A stretch of DNA of 64,000 bases from positions 124,001 to 188,000 of the forward strand of contig CANNCD010000003.1 of the NCBI GenBank assembly GCA_947503035.1, read 5' to 3'. Positions 54,286 to 62,831 of the stretch are shown here, piece by piece (positions within the stretch are counted from its first letter, which is position 1; the number at the start of each line of letters is the position of its first letter). The notes under the pieces were generated by a model. It was not told the origin of the DNA, did not search any database, and saw only the letters and a program-made list of their open reading frames with translations. A program made the position numbers and the translations under genes. Origin of the DNA: an uncultured Halocynthiibacter sp. GTDB taxonomy: Bacteria; Pseudomonadota; Alphaproteobacteria; Rhodobacterales; Rhodobacteraceae.

Positions 54286-55428
54286 TCAGTTCCCCTGCCC
54301 GTCGATGTCGTACAGGGTAACCATTTGATCCGAGCGCAAGAACGGCACACCAGCGGTCACAACCCGTTCGCCATTTTCCAATCCGCGCGTGACAAAGACT
54401 TCGCCTTCGGCCGCGGTCGCCACCAATACGTCTCGCTGCTCAAGACGCCCCTGCCCCGCGTCGGTCGGCACAAAGACAAAAATGGATGCGGAAAACGGCG
54501 GCGCCCCCACGAAAGGCCCCGATGTATTGGTATCAATCGCCGAAAGCGGCAGCGGAATGAGACCGGCAGTTTCCGCTTCCATCGTTTCAAGTCGCACCTC
54601 TACGGCCATCCCCGAGCGCAACTGTTCATCCACGTTTTGGAGCTTTACTGTGACCGGAAATGACGACACCGCCGGTGCACGACGGCCGATTTCCGTCACC
54701 TTCGCCTTTAATGGCAACAGGTCGCCATCGGTCGGTGCGATCTCAACCTCGTCACCAATATCCAATCCCAGAACCACGTCATAGGACACTAATATCGAGG
54801 CCTGGAGCGTGCCTTCTTGATACAGAGTGACAACGGGCTGGCCCTGTTGGACCATGGTGAAATCCTGAATATCGACGCCATTAATGATCGCGTCAAACGG
54901 GGCGGTTAAACTGGCATTTGCGCGATTTTTCCGAAGCAAATCGACATTGCGTTGGGCTTGGATCAGATTCGCTTGGGCTTGTTCTGACTGGGCGGACGCA
55001 TTGTCGCGTGCCGCACCCGTTGTTACGCCTCGTTCAAACAGGGTCGTCTGACGATTGGCCTCGGACTGTGCGTTGTGCGCCGCGACACTTGCGCCTTGTA
55101 GTGCGGCCTCGGCTTGGCTTAGACGAAGATCCAGATCCAACGGCTCGATCGTCGCGAGAACCTCGCCCGCGGAAACGGATTGGCCGACGCGCAAATCCAC
55201 CTCGGCCACACGTCCGCCGACCTCGAACGACAGGGGCACCAACTGAAGCGGCTCGAGCACAGATGGGAACCGTCGAGTTTGTATCGCAGGGCGGGCCTGC
55301 GCGACCAAGGTTTTTACCGCACGAAGTGATGTGCTCTGCTCGTTTTGGGTCTTGTCGTCTTCTGGCAGACAGCCCGCCAAAAACAACGCAGCAACAATCG
55401 CCACGGTTTGGGTTTTCAGTCTAGACAT
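54286..55428 (-). CDS. RND efflux periplasmic adaptor (membrane fusion protein)
   Basis: A 380-residue adaptor. A lipoprotein-type signal ends at LFLAGCLPE, so the protein is likely lipid-anchored. The split lipoyl domain (about 60-90 and 160-180), a coiled-coil hairpin rich in Ala, Gln and Glu (about 100-160), and the beta-barrel and membrane-proximal domains are in order. GGAGC precedes the start. It links the RND pump to the outer-membrane channel. Confidence 0.93.
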   Translation of the reverse strand: MSRLKTQTVAIVAALFLAGCLPEDDKTQNEQSTSLRAVKTLVAQARPAIQTRRFPSVLEPLQLVPLSFEVGGRVAEVDLRVGQSVSAGEVLATIEPLDLDLRLSQAEAALQGASVAAHNAQSEANRQTTLFERGVTTGAARDNASAQSEQAQANLIQAQRNVDLLRKNRANASLTAPFDAIINGVDIQDFTMVQQGQPVVTLYQEGTLQASILVSYDVVLGLDIGDEVEIAPTDGDLLPLKAKVTEIGRRAPAVSSFPVTVKLQNVDEQLRSGMAVEVRLETMEAETAGLIPLPLSAIDTNTSGPFVGAPPFSASIFVFVPTDAGQGRLEQRDVLVATAAEGEVFVTRGLENGERVVTAGVPFLRSDQMVTLYDIDGQGN

Positions 55429-55512
55429 TTTCGAAGCTCCAACACACGCAGCCCTGCGGTGTTCTGGTTGTAAGGGAATGAGATTTCGGTCTGGCCGATG
55501 CGGGCACCCCGC

Positions 55513-55986
55513 CTAGAAAGCCTGCGCAAACAGGACCATCAAGAGGGAGGACACCGTCAAAAGCAGCCCACGATGATGCAAAAGAGCAAGCGCCCCCAGC
55601 CCACTGCGCACATCGTCGATCTCTCCTTGCGAGTCCACGCTGTCCACGCCGGCGATATCCTTTGCGAGACGCGCCGCGACCAGGCCTTGCTGTACAAAGA
55701 AACAGAGGGCGGCCAAGACCATCAACATCTCGAAACTCTCAAGAATCAGCAACGCAATGAACAAAAGCGCGGAGACAGCCATCGTGGTGATCATTGTCGG
55801 CGGCAAAAGATGGATCACACGTTTTAGGATCGCGTGTACGGCGCGCATGTCTGTCTCTGTGACTGTGTCGGAATTCCGTGCCCACATGAGCGGCCATATC
55901 GGTTTTTCGAGCAAAGACAGCACAACAAATATGCCTGAACCAAACGCCAAAGTGGCACAGAGGAGATTGCTTAAAAGATCAGTCAT
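55513..55986 (-). CDS. Small integral membrane protein leading the RND operon
   Basis: A 157-residue protein with about four hydrophobic segments (about 5-27, 49-72, 75-97 and 135-155). I do not recognise the family. I chose the ATG at 55984-55986 with AAGGA eight bases upstream; an ATG six bases earlier is possible. It lies 62 bases from the palindromic TetR operator and 84 bases ahead of the adaptor gene, so it is probably co-regulated with the pump. It may be an accessory to efflux, but this is position-based inference. Confidence 0.75.
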   Translation of the reverse strand: MTDLLSNLLCATLAFGSGIFVVLSLLEKPIWPLMWARNSDTVTETDMRAVHAILKRVIHLLPPTMITTMAVSALLFIALLILESFEMLMVLAALCFFVQQGLVAARLAKDIAGVDSVDSQGEIDDVRSGLGALALLHHRGLLLTVSSLLMVLFAQAF

Positions 55987-56047
55987 CGTCATAGTCCTTC
56001 GAGAATTTTTGCCCGCCGATCCCACGATGCGGGCGGCACAAATACAC

Positions 56048-56092
56048 AATGTTGACACTGACTACACCCAGCATGTAGTCAGTGTCAACATT
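56048..56092. promoter_or_regulatory. 45-bp dyad operator with two overlapping TTGACA promoters
   Basis: Two perfect 19-base arms (56048-56066 and 56074-56092) flank a seven-base centre. Each arm contains TTGACA (plus strand 56052-56057; minus strand 56083-56088) followed after 16 bases by TGTAGT, so symmetric divergent promoters overlap the operator. TetR binding here would shut both the tetR gene and the RND operon. Confidence 0.85.
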
Positions 56093-56107
56093 ATTCAGGA
56101 GTGAAAA

Positions 56108-56695
56108 ATGTCAGAGCAATACCATCACGGCGACTTACGCCGTGCGCTCGTGGAACGGGCCATTCAGGTCGTAGAAGAAAAGGGCTTGGAAAAACTTAGC
56201 CTGCGCGGGCTTGCCCGTGATCTTAATGTCAGCCATGCCGCTCCGTTGCGGCATTTTCCAACCAAGGCGGCGCTTCTTACTGAGATTGCGCACGAAGGTG
56301 TAATGCGGGTGCTCGAGGCGGCAGAAGCGACCGAAAACCCCGAGCCTGGCTTGGATCAACTTCGGCAAATGATCACGGGGTATGTGCGCTGGACCGTCGA
56401 AAACGCCGCGCATTATCAAATTCTTCGCAACCCAGATGTGATGCGTCATGCGAACGATGAACTCAAACAGTCGCTGCAAACCCTTGCCGCCATCCAGCGG
56501 GAAAATATCAAAGTGGCACAAGAAAACGGATGGCGGACAGACGAGAACCCACAGGTTCTCTATCTTCATCTGCTGTCCTTGACCGCAGGAACCGCGATCG
56601 TGTTGACAGATCCGATGTACTCATCCGTCATCCACCCCGCGCTCACCGACGTCGACATCCAACGCTCACTGGATCAATTTCTCACAGCAAACTAG
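56108..56695 (+). CDS. TetR-family regulator of the RND operon
   Basis: A 195-residue TetR regulator. The helix-turn-helix (KLSLRGLARDLNVSHAAPLRHFPTKAALL, about residues 27-55) is followed by a helical ligand domain of the TetR_C type (about 80-190). AGGAG precedes the start. It is divergent from the small membrane protein and RND genes across a perfect 45-bp dyad, a typical repressor-pump arrangement. The inducer would be a pump substrate. Confidence 0.93.
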   Translation: MSEQYHHGDLRRALVERAIQVVEEKGLEKLSLRGLARDLNVSHAAPLRHFPTKAALLTEIAHEGVMRVLEAAEATENPEPGLDQLRQMITGYVRWTVENAAHYQILRNPDVMRHANDELKQSLQTLAAIQRENIKVAQENGWRTDENPQVLYLHLLSLTAGTAIVLTDPMYSSVIHPALTDVDIQRSLDQFLTAN

Positions 56696-56743
56696 GGCGC
56701 GCCGCTAGATTTTGACTTGGGTATGCACGTCCCATTGGGCGGG

Positions 56744-57511
56744 TCACGCGATTTCGGTCTGCAACACCTTCGAAACCTTCTGCGAGGCCTGTCGAATGGC
56801 GGCTTCGATCACGGTTTTTTGGCGGGCAAACCGCGAGGTCGGGACAGGCACCGAAATGGCGTGGATCTCGCCTGCTTGGTCGATAAAGGAAAAACCGATC
56901 GCCGAGATGCCATCGGCATGTTCGTCAAGATCATAGGCAAAACCGGCGTCGGAAATCGAGTCCAACAGGGCGCTAAAACTCTCGGGGTCGAATTCGGTTT
57001 TGGTGCGTCTTGCCTCGGTCTGCGCACGCGAAATTGCTTGTGCGCGGGGCAGTTGTGCAAGGCTGGCGCGGCCATTCGCGGTGGTAAGCATCGGAAAGGC
57101 TTCGCCGACGGATGAAATAGTCCTTAGTCGGTGCGTTCCGGTCACCTGATCAATGAAAATCATCTTATCACCGCGCAGAACCGAAAGGTCCGAGGTTTCC
57201 CCGGTGGCCTTGGTCAATTCAAGCAACACGGGCCGGCACTGTTCGGCGGTATTAAACTGCGCAGCAGCGGCAAGCGCGCCCAATTCAGGGCCCAACCGAA
57301 CCCCCGCACCCATCATATTCGCGATCAAAAGGCGCTCGGCCTGAAGCGCGCTTACGATTCGTTGAACGGTTGAACGGGGCAACCCAACCTCTGTCGCAAT
57401 CTGACCAAGGCTCATTCCTTTGGGGTGATCCTTTAAGACACGAAGTATCCGTGCGGCCCTTGAAATGACCTGAATACCGCTTCGTCCATTGTCTACATCT
57501 TCATGTTTCAC
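56744..57511 (-). CDS. IclR-family regulator of the cyclase/SDR operon
   Basis: A 255-residue IclR regulator. The N-terminal winged helix (SLGQIATEVGLPRSTVQRIVSALQAE) is followed by the effector-binding domain (about 85-250). The start is GTG at 57509-57511. It is divergent from the cyclase-family gene, with three operator-like repeats between them. IclR proteins in such positions usually respond to the pathway substrate. Confidence 0.91.
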   Translation of the reverse strand: MKHEDVDNGRSGIQVISRAARILRVLKDHPKGMSLGQIATEVGLPRSTVQRIVSALQAERLLIANMMGAGVRLGPELGALAAAAQFNTAEQCRPVLLELTKATGETSDLSVLRGDKMIFIDQVTGTHRLRTISSVGEAFPMLTTANGRASLAQLPRAQAISRAQTEARRTKTEFDPESFSALLDSISDAGFAYDLDEHADGISAIGFSFIDQAGEIHAISVPVPTSRFARQKTVIEAAIRQASQKVSKVLQTEIA

Positions 57512-57571
57512 AAGCTATCCAACCTTTGTCTTCTATCCTTTTCATACGTGAAGGATTTGGAATGTCAATAA

Positions 57572-57626
57572 CCGCATTGCGGTACATGCAACCCGCAATG
57601 CAATTAATTTGTTGACCGCTATGCGA
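57572..57626. promoter_or_regulatory. Triple IclR-type operator repeat
   Basis: Three related 11-mers lie about two helical turns apart: CCGCATTGCGG (57572-57582, a perfect palindrome), CCGCAATGCAA (57593-57603) and CCGCTATGCGA (57616-57626). The first two also form a nine-base inverted repeat. The array sits between the IclR and cyclase genes, as expected for cooperative IclR binding. Confidence 0.72.
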
Positions 57627-57640
57627 TGCATGTGTATCAG
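57612..57640 (+). promoter_or_regulatory. Candidate promoter of the cyclase operon
   Basis: TTGACC (57612-57617) and TATCAG (57635-57640) are 17 bases apart. The -35 box overlaps the third operator repeat, so a bound IclR protein could block or recruit polymerase. The -10 match is imperfect. Confidence 0.45.
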
Positions 57641-57722
57641 ATTATGGACAGGGCTGGGAGGCCACCTAACATCGTAATTCGAACAAACGCAGCCACGGGC
57701 AGCGAACAGAGGACTTGTATCC

Positions 57723-58559
57723 ATGGTAGAAATTCGCGGAATTGAATTCCAAGCAAACACAGACAACGACATGGGGCTTGAGTTCTATAACCTCAGCCAC
57801 CGCTTTGGTTTTCAGAACCCGAACTGGCCATATTTTCAGGATACGAAAATCGAACGTATCCACTATATGGCGAAATCTGGCGTTCTCAGCCAACGCATCA
57901 CAACAACCATGCACGCAACAACGCACATTGATGCGCCTGCGCACGTGGTACAGGGCACGCCGTTCATCGACGAAGTTCCGCTTCCGCATTTCTTTGGCAC
58001 CGGCATTGTTGTGTCGCTTCCGAAAAAGAAATGGGAGCCAATCACCGGCGAAGATCTTGAAAAGGCATGTGGCCACGCGATCCGTCCAGGCGATGTTCTG
58101 ATCATCAACACCGGCTGGCACCACGATTACGAAGACGGCGACTATTTCGCATACTGCCCCGGTTTCGTGGCATCGGCCGCGGAGTGGATGGTTGAAAAAG
58201 GCGTGAAGGTTGTCGGCCACGATACACAGGCAAACGACCACCCGCTTGCGACTGCGATCGGTCCACAGCGCAACGGCCCGCTTCTTCCGCACCTCGAAGA
58301 GGAATACAAAGAATGGTCCGGCGGCAACGACTGGAAAGACGACTTCCCAGATTGGGAGCCATGCCACCAAATTCTATTTAAAAACGGTATCTTGGGCATC
58401 GAAAACGTCGGCGGCGACCTTGACGCTGTGACCGGCAAACGCTGCACATTCGCCTTCTTCCCATGGAACTGGGATCGCGGCGACGGTTGTATCATTCGCC
58501 TTGTTGCGATGATCGACAAATCCCAAGAGTTCCGCATCGACGACGGCGCCGAATTCTAA
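57723..58559 (+). CDS. Cyclase-family metal-dependent hydrolase
   Basis: A 278-residue protein of the cyclase family (kynurenine formamidase-like, which also includes isatin hydrolase). The metal-binding motif HxTHxDxPxH appears as MHATTHIDAPAHV. The family hydrolyses amides or small rings, usually with Mn or Zn. AGAGGAC precedes the ATG. First gene of an operon with a cupin, an SDR, a dehydrogenase and a Liv-type importer. Which compound is opened or hydrolysed cannot be told from sequence. Confidence 0.88.
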   Translation: MVEIRGIEFQANTDNDMGLEFYNLSHRFGFQNPNWPYFQDTKIERIHYMAKSGVLSQRITTTMHATTHIDAPAHVVQGTPFIDEVPLPHFFGTGIVVSLPKKKWEPITGEDLEKACGHAIRPGDVLIINTGWHHDYEDGDYFAYCPGFVASAAEWMVEKGVKVVGHDTQANDHPLATAIGPQRNGPLLPHLEEEYKEWSGGNDWKDDFPDWEPCHQILFKNGILGIENVGGDLDAVTGKRCTFAFFPWNWDRGDGCIIRLVAMIDKSQEFRIDDGAEF

Positions 58560-58637
58560 ATCGCGCTCCCGTCGGTTGGCCGTTTTCTCCCTCGTGGCGG
58601 CCAACCACTCTTCTCTACTACTCACAAGGATACTGAC

Positions 58638-58994
58638 ATGCTGGTCAAACGTTTTGCAGATGCGGAACCCTATATCGCACCCAAACACCGCGACTGTTAC
58701 GGCCTTCGCCTGCAAGGTTTTGAAGACGGCGGCCCGACAAATCAGTGGGTGGGTTTTAGTCAGTTCCTTCCAGGAGGCGGCGCAGGGCCGGACTCCACCC
58801 CTTTCGAAAAGGTCTATGTCGTTCTGGAGGGCGAGATGACCATTACGATTGACGGTGTCACGACAACCCTTGGACCAAACGACAGCTGCACCATCCCCGC
58901 AGGTGAAGTCCGCCTTCTGGAAAATAATACGAACATGACAGCCAAAATGTTGGTCGTTATGCCCTATCCCCCAAAACAGCCATCGGACGCTTGA
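58638..58994 (+). CDS. Small cupin-domain protein lacking the usual metal ligands
   Basis: A 118-residue single-domain cupin. Its core is VYVVLEGEMTITIDG and TIPAGEV, with cupin motif spacing, but the HxH pair expected before the Glu is replaced (PDSTPFEK). This suggests a non-metal or altered active site. AAGGA precedes the ATG. It is 78 bases after the cyclase gene, and its stop overlaps the region just before the SDR start. Possibly a binding, sensing or isomerase protein in the pathway. Confidence 0.82.
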   Translation: MLVKRFADAEPYIAPKHRDCYGLRLQGFEDGGPTNQWVGFSQFLPGGGAGPDSTPFEKVYVVLEGEMTITIDGVTTTLGPNDSCTIPAGEVRLLENNTNMTAKMLVVMPYPPKQPSDA

Positions 58995-58996
58995 TC

Positions 58997-59791
58997 ATGA
59001 ACGCAATGCAAAATCCCCTTTCAATGTTTGACGTCAAAGGACACGTGGCGCTTATCACCGGTGCGTCTGGTGCCTTTGGCATGGTTGCAGCCCGTATTTT
59101 GGCGGGTGCTGGGTGTAAGCTGGTTCTGGTTGCGGGCAACCAAGAGGCGCTTGATGGCATCGCGACGGAATGCCGTGACATGGGTGCCGAGGTTACAACC
59201 GTTAACAAACGTCCCACTGACGAAGACGTTTGCGAGAGCCTCGTGAACGAAGCCGTATCGACATACGGTACGCTTGATATTCTTGTTGTTGCGTCCGGCA
59301 TGAACAAGGTTGCGCCGGTAACAGAAATGACACCCGCCGATTTCACATCTGTGATGGACGCGAACACCACCCAAAGCTGGCTTTTGGCCCGTGCCGCGAC
59401 CGTTCAAATGAAAAAACAAGGCTCCGGCAAGATCGTATTGGTCAGCTCGGCGCGCGGTCTTTTGGGTCACCCTGCGGGCTATACCGCATATTGTGCGTCG
59501 AAATCCGCAACTGACGGCATCGTCAAGGCGCTTGGTTGTGAGCTTGGCCCGACGGGCATTACCGTAAACGCCATCGCGCCGACCGTGTTCCGTTCTCCTT
59601 TGACCGCATGGATGTACGAAGACACCGAAGAGGCGACCAAGGTCCGCAACGGTTTCCTTGCGCGCGTTCCAAAGGGGCGTCTTGGCGAACCCGAAGACCT
59701 TGCTGGTCCGTTGCTGTTCCTCGCCTCTAAGGCCTCTGATTTTTACACCGGCCACATTCTATACGCCGATGGCGGCTATACGGCGGGATGA
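58997..59791 (+). CDS. SDR-family oxidoreductase
   Basis: A 264-residue classical SDR. The cofactor motif is ITGASGAFGM, the structural segment is VVASGMNKV, the catalytic Ser is in VLVSSARG, and the Tyr-Lys pair is in YTAYCASKSAT. It resembles gluconate 5-dehydrogenase and other sugar or polyol SDRs. The ATG at 58997 is two bases past the cupin stop; a TTG at 58991 is in frame but unlikely. Part of the cyclase operon; substrate unknown. Confidence 0.9.
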   Translation: MNAMQNPLSMFDVKGHVALITGASGAFGMVAARILAGAGCKLVLVAGNQEALDGIATECRDMGAEVTTVNKRPTDEDVCESLVNEAVSTYGTLDILVVASGMNKVAPVTEMTPADFTSVMDANTTQSWLLARAATVQMKKQGSGKIVLVSSARGLLGHPAGYTAYCASKSATDGIVKALGCELGPTGITVNAIAPTVFRSPLTAWMYEDTEEATKVRNGFLARVPKGRLGEPEDLAGPLLFLASKASDFYTGHILYADGGYTAG

Positions 59792-59794
59792 TCG

Positions 59795-60721
59795 ATGCGT
59801 AAAAATATACAAACAGCAGTTATTGGTGCCGGCCTTATGGGCCATGGTATTGCTTTGACCCTTGCACGTGCTGGGCAATACGTTCGGATTTCCGATCCCA
59901 CCGAAGAGGCCCGCGCCACAGTCGCAGGACGTATCTCGGATAGTCTTCGCGCCCTTGGGGAACGGGACGAACGCATCACAAAAATCCTCAAGAAAATTGA
60001 GATTTGTGGGCAGATTGAAACGGCAGTTGCGGACGCCGAATTTGTGTTCGAAGCAGCGCCCGAAAAGCTGGCGCTTAAACAGTCGATTTTTGCCGAGGTC
60101 GAAAAACACGCCCCTAAGACGGCGATCCTTGCGTCGAATACATCTGTGATGCCGATCACCGACATCATGGCGAACCTTGAACACAAGGGCCGCGCGATTG
60201 GCACCCATTGGTGGAACCCGCCGCATATGATCCCACTTGTTGAGGTCGTAAGCACGGAATGGACCGACGGTGCCGTCGCCGATCAGATGATGGAGCTTCT
60301 TGATGATGCGGGCAAAACGCCGGTGCGGGTTCAAAAAGACGTGCCCGGGTTTATCGGCAACCGCCTTCAGCACGCGCTATGGCGTGAGGCGGTTAGCCTT
60401 GTTGAAAACGGGATTTGTGACGCCGAGGCCGTCGATACGGTGATTAAATCAAGCTTTGGGCGACGCCTGACGGTTCTGGGTCCGCTTGAAAACGCGGATT
60501 TGGTCGGCACCGACCTGACCTTGGATATCCACGAAAATGTTCTGTTCGATCTCGAAAGCCGTCGGGGCCCTTCACCTTATCTTGCTAAGCTCGTCGAGGA
60601 GGGACGGCTTGGAATGAAGACAGGCGAAGGCTTTAGGGTCTGGACAAAAGAAGAAGCAGATCAGCTGCGCGGACGTGTTGCGCGGCATCTACAACGTTTG
60701 GACGGCATCTTGCTTGACTGA
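59795..60721 (+). CDS. 3-Hydroxyacyl-CoA dehydrogenase-like protein (L-carnitine dehydrogenase/lambda-crystallin group)
   Basis: A 308-residue single-module protein. The NAD motif is VIGAGLMGHGIALTLARAG, and the active-site region is GTHWWNPPHMIPLVEVV, in which the second His replaces the usual FF(N)PxH arrangement in the same position. The C-terminal helical domain starts near VPGFIGNRLQHALW. Length and motifs suit hydroxy-acid dehydrogenases such as carnitine dehydrogenase as well as 3-hydroxybutyryl-CoA dehydrogenase. It starts three bases after the SDR stop. Confidence 0.85.
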   Translation: MRKNIQTAVIGAGLMGHGIALTLARAGQYVRISDPTEEARATVAGRISDSLRALGERDERITKILKKIEICGQIETAVADAEFVFEAAPEKLALKQSIFAEVEKHAPKTAILASNTSVMPITDIMANLEHKGRAIGTHWWNPPHMIPLVEVVSTEWTDGAVADQMMELLDDAGKTPVRVQKDVPGFIGNRLQHALWREAVSLVENGICDAEAVDTVIKSSFGRRLTVLGPLENADLVGTDLTLDIHENVLFDLESRRGPSPYLAKLVEEGRLGMKTGEGFRVWTKEEADQLRGRVARHLQRLDGILLD

Positions 60722-60762
60722 CGACAAAATCGGCCGCTAGCGCCGTTAATGGGAGGAAAGAC

Positions 60763-62043
60763 ATGACGAAGAAAACATCAACATGGACCCGCCGCAGTTT
60801 TGTGGTGGGCGGGGCGACGGCCCTTGCGGCACCTGCGATCCTTAAGGGGGGCCGCGCATATGCGAAAAACCCAGTGATCAAAGTGGGCCACGTAAGCCCG
60901 CGCACCGGTCCCTTGGCGGGTTTTGCCGAAGCGGATGACTATGTTCTGGATGCGATTTCCAAGGCGTTTTCCGCAGGTTTGGAAAACAACGGCAAGGCCT
61001 ATACCGTTGAAATCATTTCCAAAGACAGCCAATCCAACCCGAACCGTGCCGCAGAGGTTGCCGCCGATCTGATCCTTGGCGACGAGGTCGACATCATCGT
61101 CGCGGCGTCAACGCCTGACACTGTGAACCCTGTGTCCGATCAGGCCGAAATCAACGACGTGCCCTGCATCACGACCGATTGCCCATGGCAGCCGTATTTC
61201 TTTGGCCGCAATGGCGTGCCGGGCGAAGGTTTCCAAAGCACCTATCATTTCTTCTGGGGCCTTGAGGACGTGATCGGCGCCTTCCTTGATATGTGGGATG
61301 GTTCTGGTGTTGCCAAAAAGGTTGGCGGCTTGTTCCCCAACGACGCGGATGGCAATGCATGGGGCGACGCCGAACTTGGCCTACCCAAACCTTTGTCGGC
61401 TGCGGGTTATGATCTGGTTGATCCCGGTCGGTATCAGCCGCTCTCGGATGACTTTTCCAACCAAATCGCCGCGTTCAAATCGGCAGGCTGTGAAATTGTC
61501 ACCGGCAATATGATCCCACCGGATTTTGCGACCTTCTGGGCGCAATCTGCGCAACAGGGCTTTAAGCCCAAAGTCGTGACAATCGGCAAGGCGCTTCTGT
61601 TCCCATCTGTGATCGACTCCCTTGGCGAACGCGGCGATGGCCTATCATCCGAGGTCTGGTGGTCCCCGAACCACCCATTCAGCTCTTCCCTCACGGGCGC
61701 ATCGTCCAAGGAATTGGCCGATGGATACACCGCGGCATCTGGCCGGTCTTGGACCCAGCCCATCGGGTTCAAACATGCACTGTTTGAAGTCGTAGCAGAC
61801 GTGATCAAACGCGCCGAGGATCTCGAAGATCCGGCGGCGATTGTGGCGGCGATCGGGTCAACCAACCTCGACACAATCACCGGTAATGTGAACTGGGCCA
61901 ATGGTCCGATGAACAACGTCACCAAGACGCCTTTGGTTGCAGGCCAGTGGCAGCGCGACGGGGATGCGATGGATCTTAAGATCGTTGCCAATTCCGCAGC
62001 GCCAAACATTCCGCTGACCGGCGAGCTTAAACTCTTGTCATAA
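60763..62043 (+). CDS. Liv-type ABC transporter substrate-binding protein, Tat-exported
   Basis: A 426-residue binding protein of the leucine-binding class. The N-terminus has a twin-arginine motif (TRRSFVVGG) and a hydrophobic stretch ending near GRAYA-KNP, so it is exported folded by the Tat system. This differs from the Sec-type binding protein of the first Liv importer. GGGAGG precedes the ATG. It follows the dehydrogenase gene by 41 bases. A ligand of the cyclase pathway is likely, but unknown. Confidence 0.9.
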   Translation: MTKKTSTWTRRSFVVGGATALAAPAILKGGRAYAKNPVIKVGHVSPRTGPLAGFAEADDYVLDAISKAFSAGLENNGKAYTVEIISKDSQSNPNRAAEVAADLILGDEVDIIVAASTPDTVNPVSDQAEINDVPCITTDCPWQPYFFGRNGVPGEGFQSTYHFFWGLEDVIGAFLDMWDGSGVAKKVGGLFPNDADGNAWGDAELGLPKPLSAAGYDLVDPGRYQPLSDDFSNQIAAFKSAGCEIVTGNMIPPDFATFWAQSAQQGFKPKVVTIGKALLFPSVIDSLGERGDGLSSEVWWSPNHPFSSSLTGASSKELADGYTAASGRSWTQPIGFKHALFEVVADVIKRAEDLEDPAAIVAAIGSTNLDTITGNVNWANGPMNNVTKTPLVAGQWQRDGDAMDLKIVANSAAPNIPLTGELKLLS

Positions 62044-62051
62044 CTGAAATC

Positions 62052-62077
62052 GGTGGTGCCGCGTTGTCGGCACCGCC
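62052..62077 (+). other. Intercistronic stem-loop after the binding-protein gene
   Basis: GGTGGTGCCG (62052-62061) pairs with CGGCACCGCC (62068-62077), ten pairs including one G-U, with a six-base loop. It starts nine bases after the binding-protein stop and ends 25 bases before the LivG-like start. Confidence 0.72.
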
Positions 62078-62102
62078 AACAGCATCTCCAAGGCGAGGAT
62101 AT

Positions 62103-62831
62103 ATGGCTGCTTTTTTACAATTAGACCAAGTCTCAAAATCATTCGGCTCCGTCACTGTGGCGGATGGGCTGAGTTTTGAGGTTGGCAAAGGCGAAGCCTT
62201 GGGGGTCATCGGCCCCAATGGCGCGGGCAAGACATCGATGTTCAATCTGATCACGGGCACGTTGTCTCCGAATTCGGGCGCGATCCACTTTGACGGATCA
62301 AACATCACCGGCCATTCCGCCGCCAAACGGTGCCGCGCGGGAATGGCCCGCAGCTTTCAGGTGCCACAGCCGTTTTCGGGCATGACCGTCTTTGAAAACG
62401 CCATGATCGCCGCGACCCAAGCTGGCGGTATGCAAGGCAGCGAAGCCGAGGAATATTGCATCGATGTGTTGGAGCAAACCGAGCTTTTGGACCGTGCGAA
62501 CGTTCTGGCCGGTGGGCTCACTTTGCTGGGGCGCAAACGGTTGGAATTGACCCGTGCGCTCTGTGCCAAGCCCAAACTGTTGATGCTTGATGAAATCGCA
62601 GGAGGCCTGACCGAAGCGGAATGTACCTCGCTTGTTCAGACCATCAAAGACATTCACGGCCGCGGCGTGACCATCATCTGGATCGAACATGTCGTGCACG
62701 CCTTGTTGGCGGTGGTCGACAAACTCATGGTCATCGATTTTGGCAGCAAGATCGCCGAAGGCGACCCGCGCACGATAATGGAGAGCCCCGAAGTGCAGGA
62801 AATTTATCTGGGGATCGAAGCTGATGCCTGA
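62103..62831 (+). CDS. Liv-type ABC transporter ATP-binding protein (LivG-like)
   Basis: A 242-residue ATPase. Walker A is GPNGAGKTS, the RSFQVPQPFSGMTVFENAM region is LivG-typical, and Walker B is LLMLDEIAGGLT, in which the usual Pro of DEP is Ile. The ATG at 62103 has GAGGA upstream. The stop overlaps the LivF-like start by eight bases. Second gene of the importer. Confidence 0.91.
   Translation: MAAFLQLDQVSKSFGSVTVADGLSFEVGKGEALGVIGPNGAGKTSMFNLITGTLSPNSGAIHFDGSNITGHSAAKRCRAGMARSFQVPQPFSGMTVFENAMIAATQAGGMQGSEAEEYCIDVLEQTELLDRANVLAGGLTLLGRKRLELTRALCAKPKLLMLDEIAGGLTEAECTSLVQTIKDIHGRGVTIIWIEHVVHALLAVVDKLMVIDFGSKIAEGDPRTIMESPEVQEIYLGIEADA

Noticed and set aside
51233-55428. Possible metal-efflux (CusA-type) assignment of the RND system
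   Set aside because: No Met-rich or His-rich metal sites were seen in the adaptor or pump; the general HAE1/AcrB class fits better.
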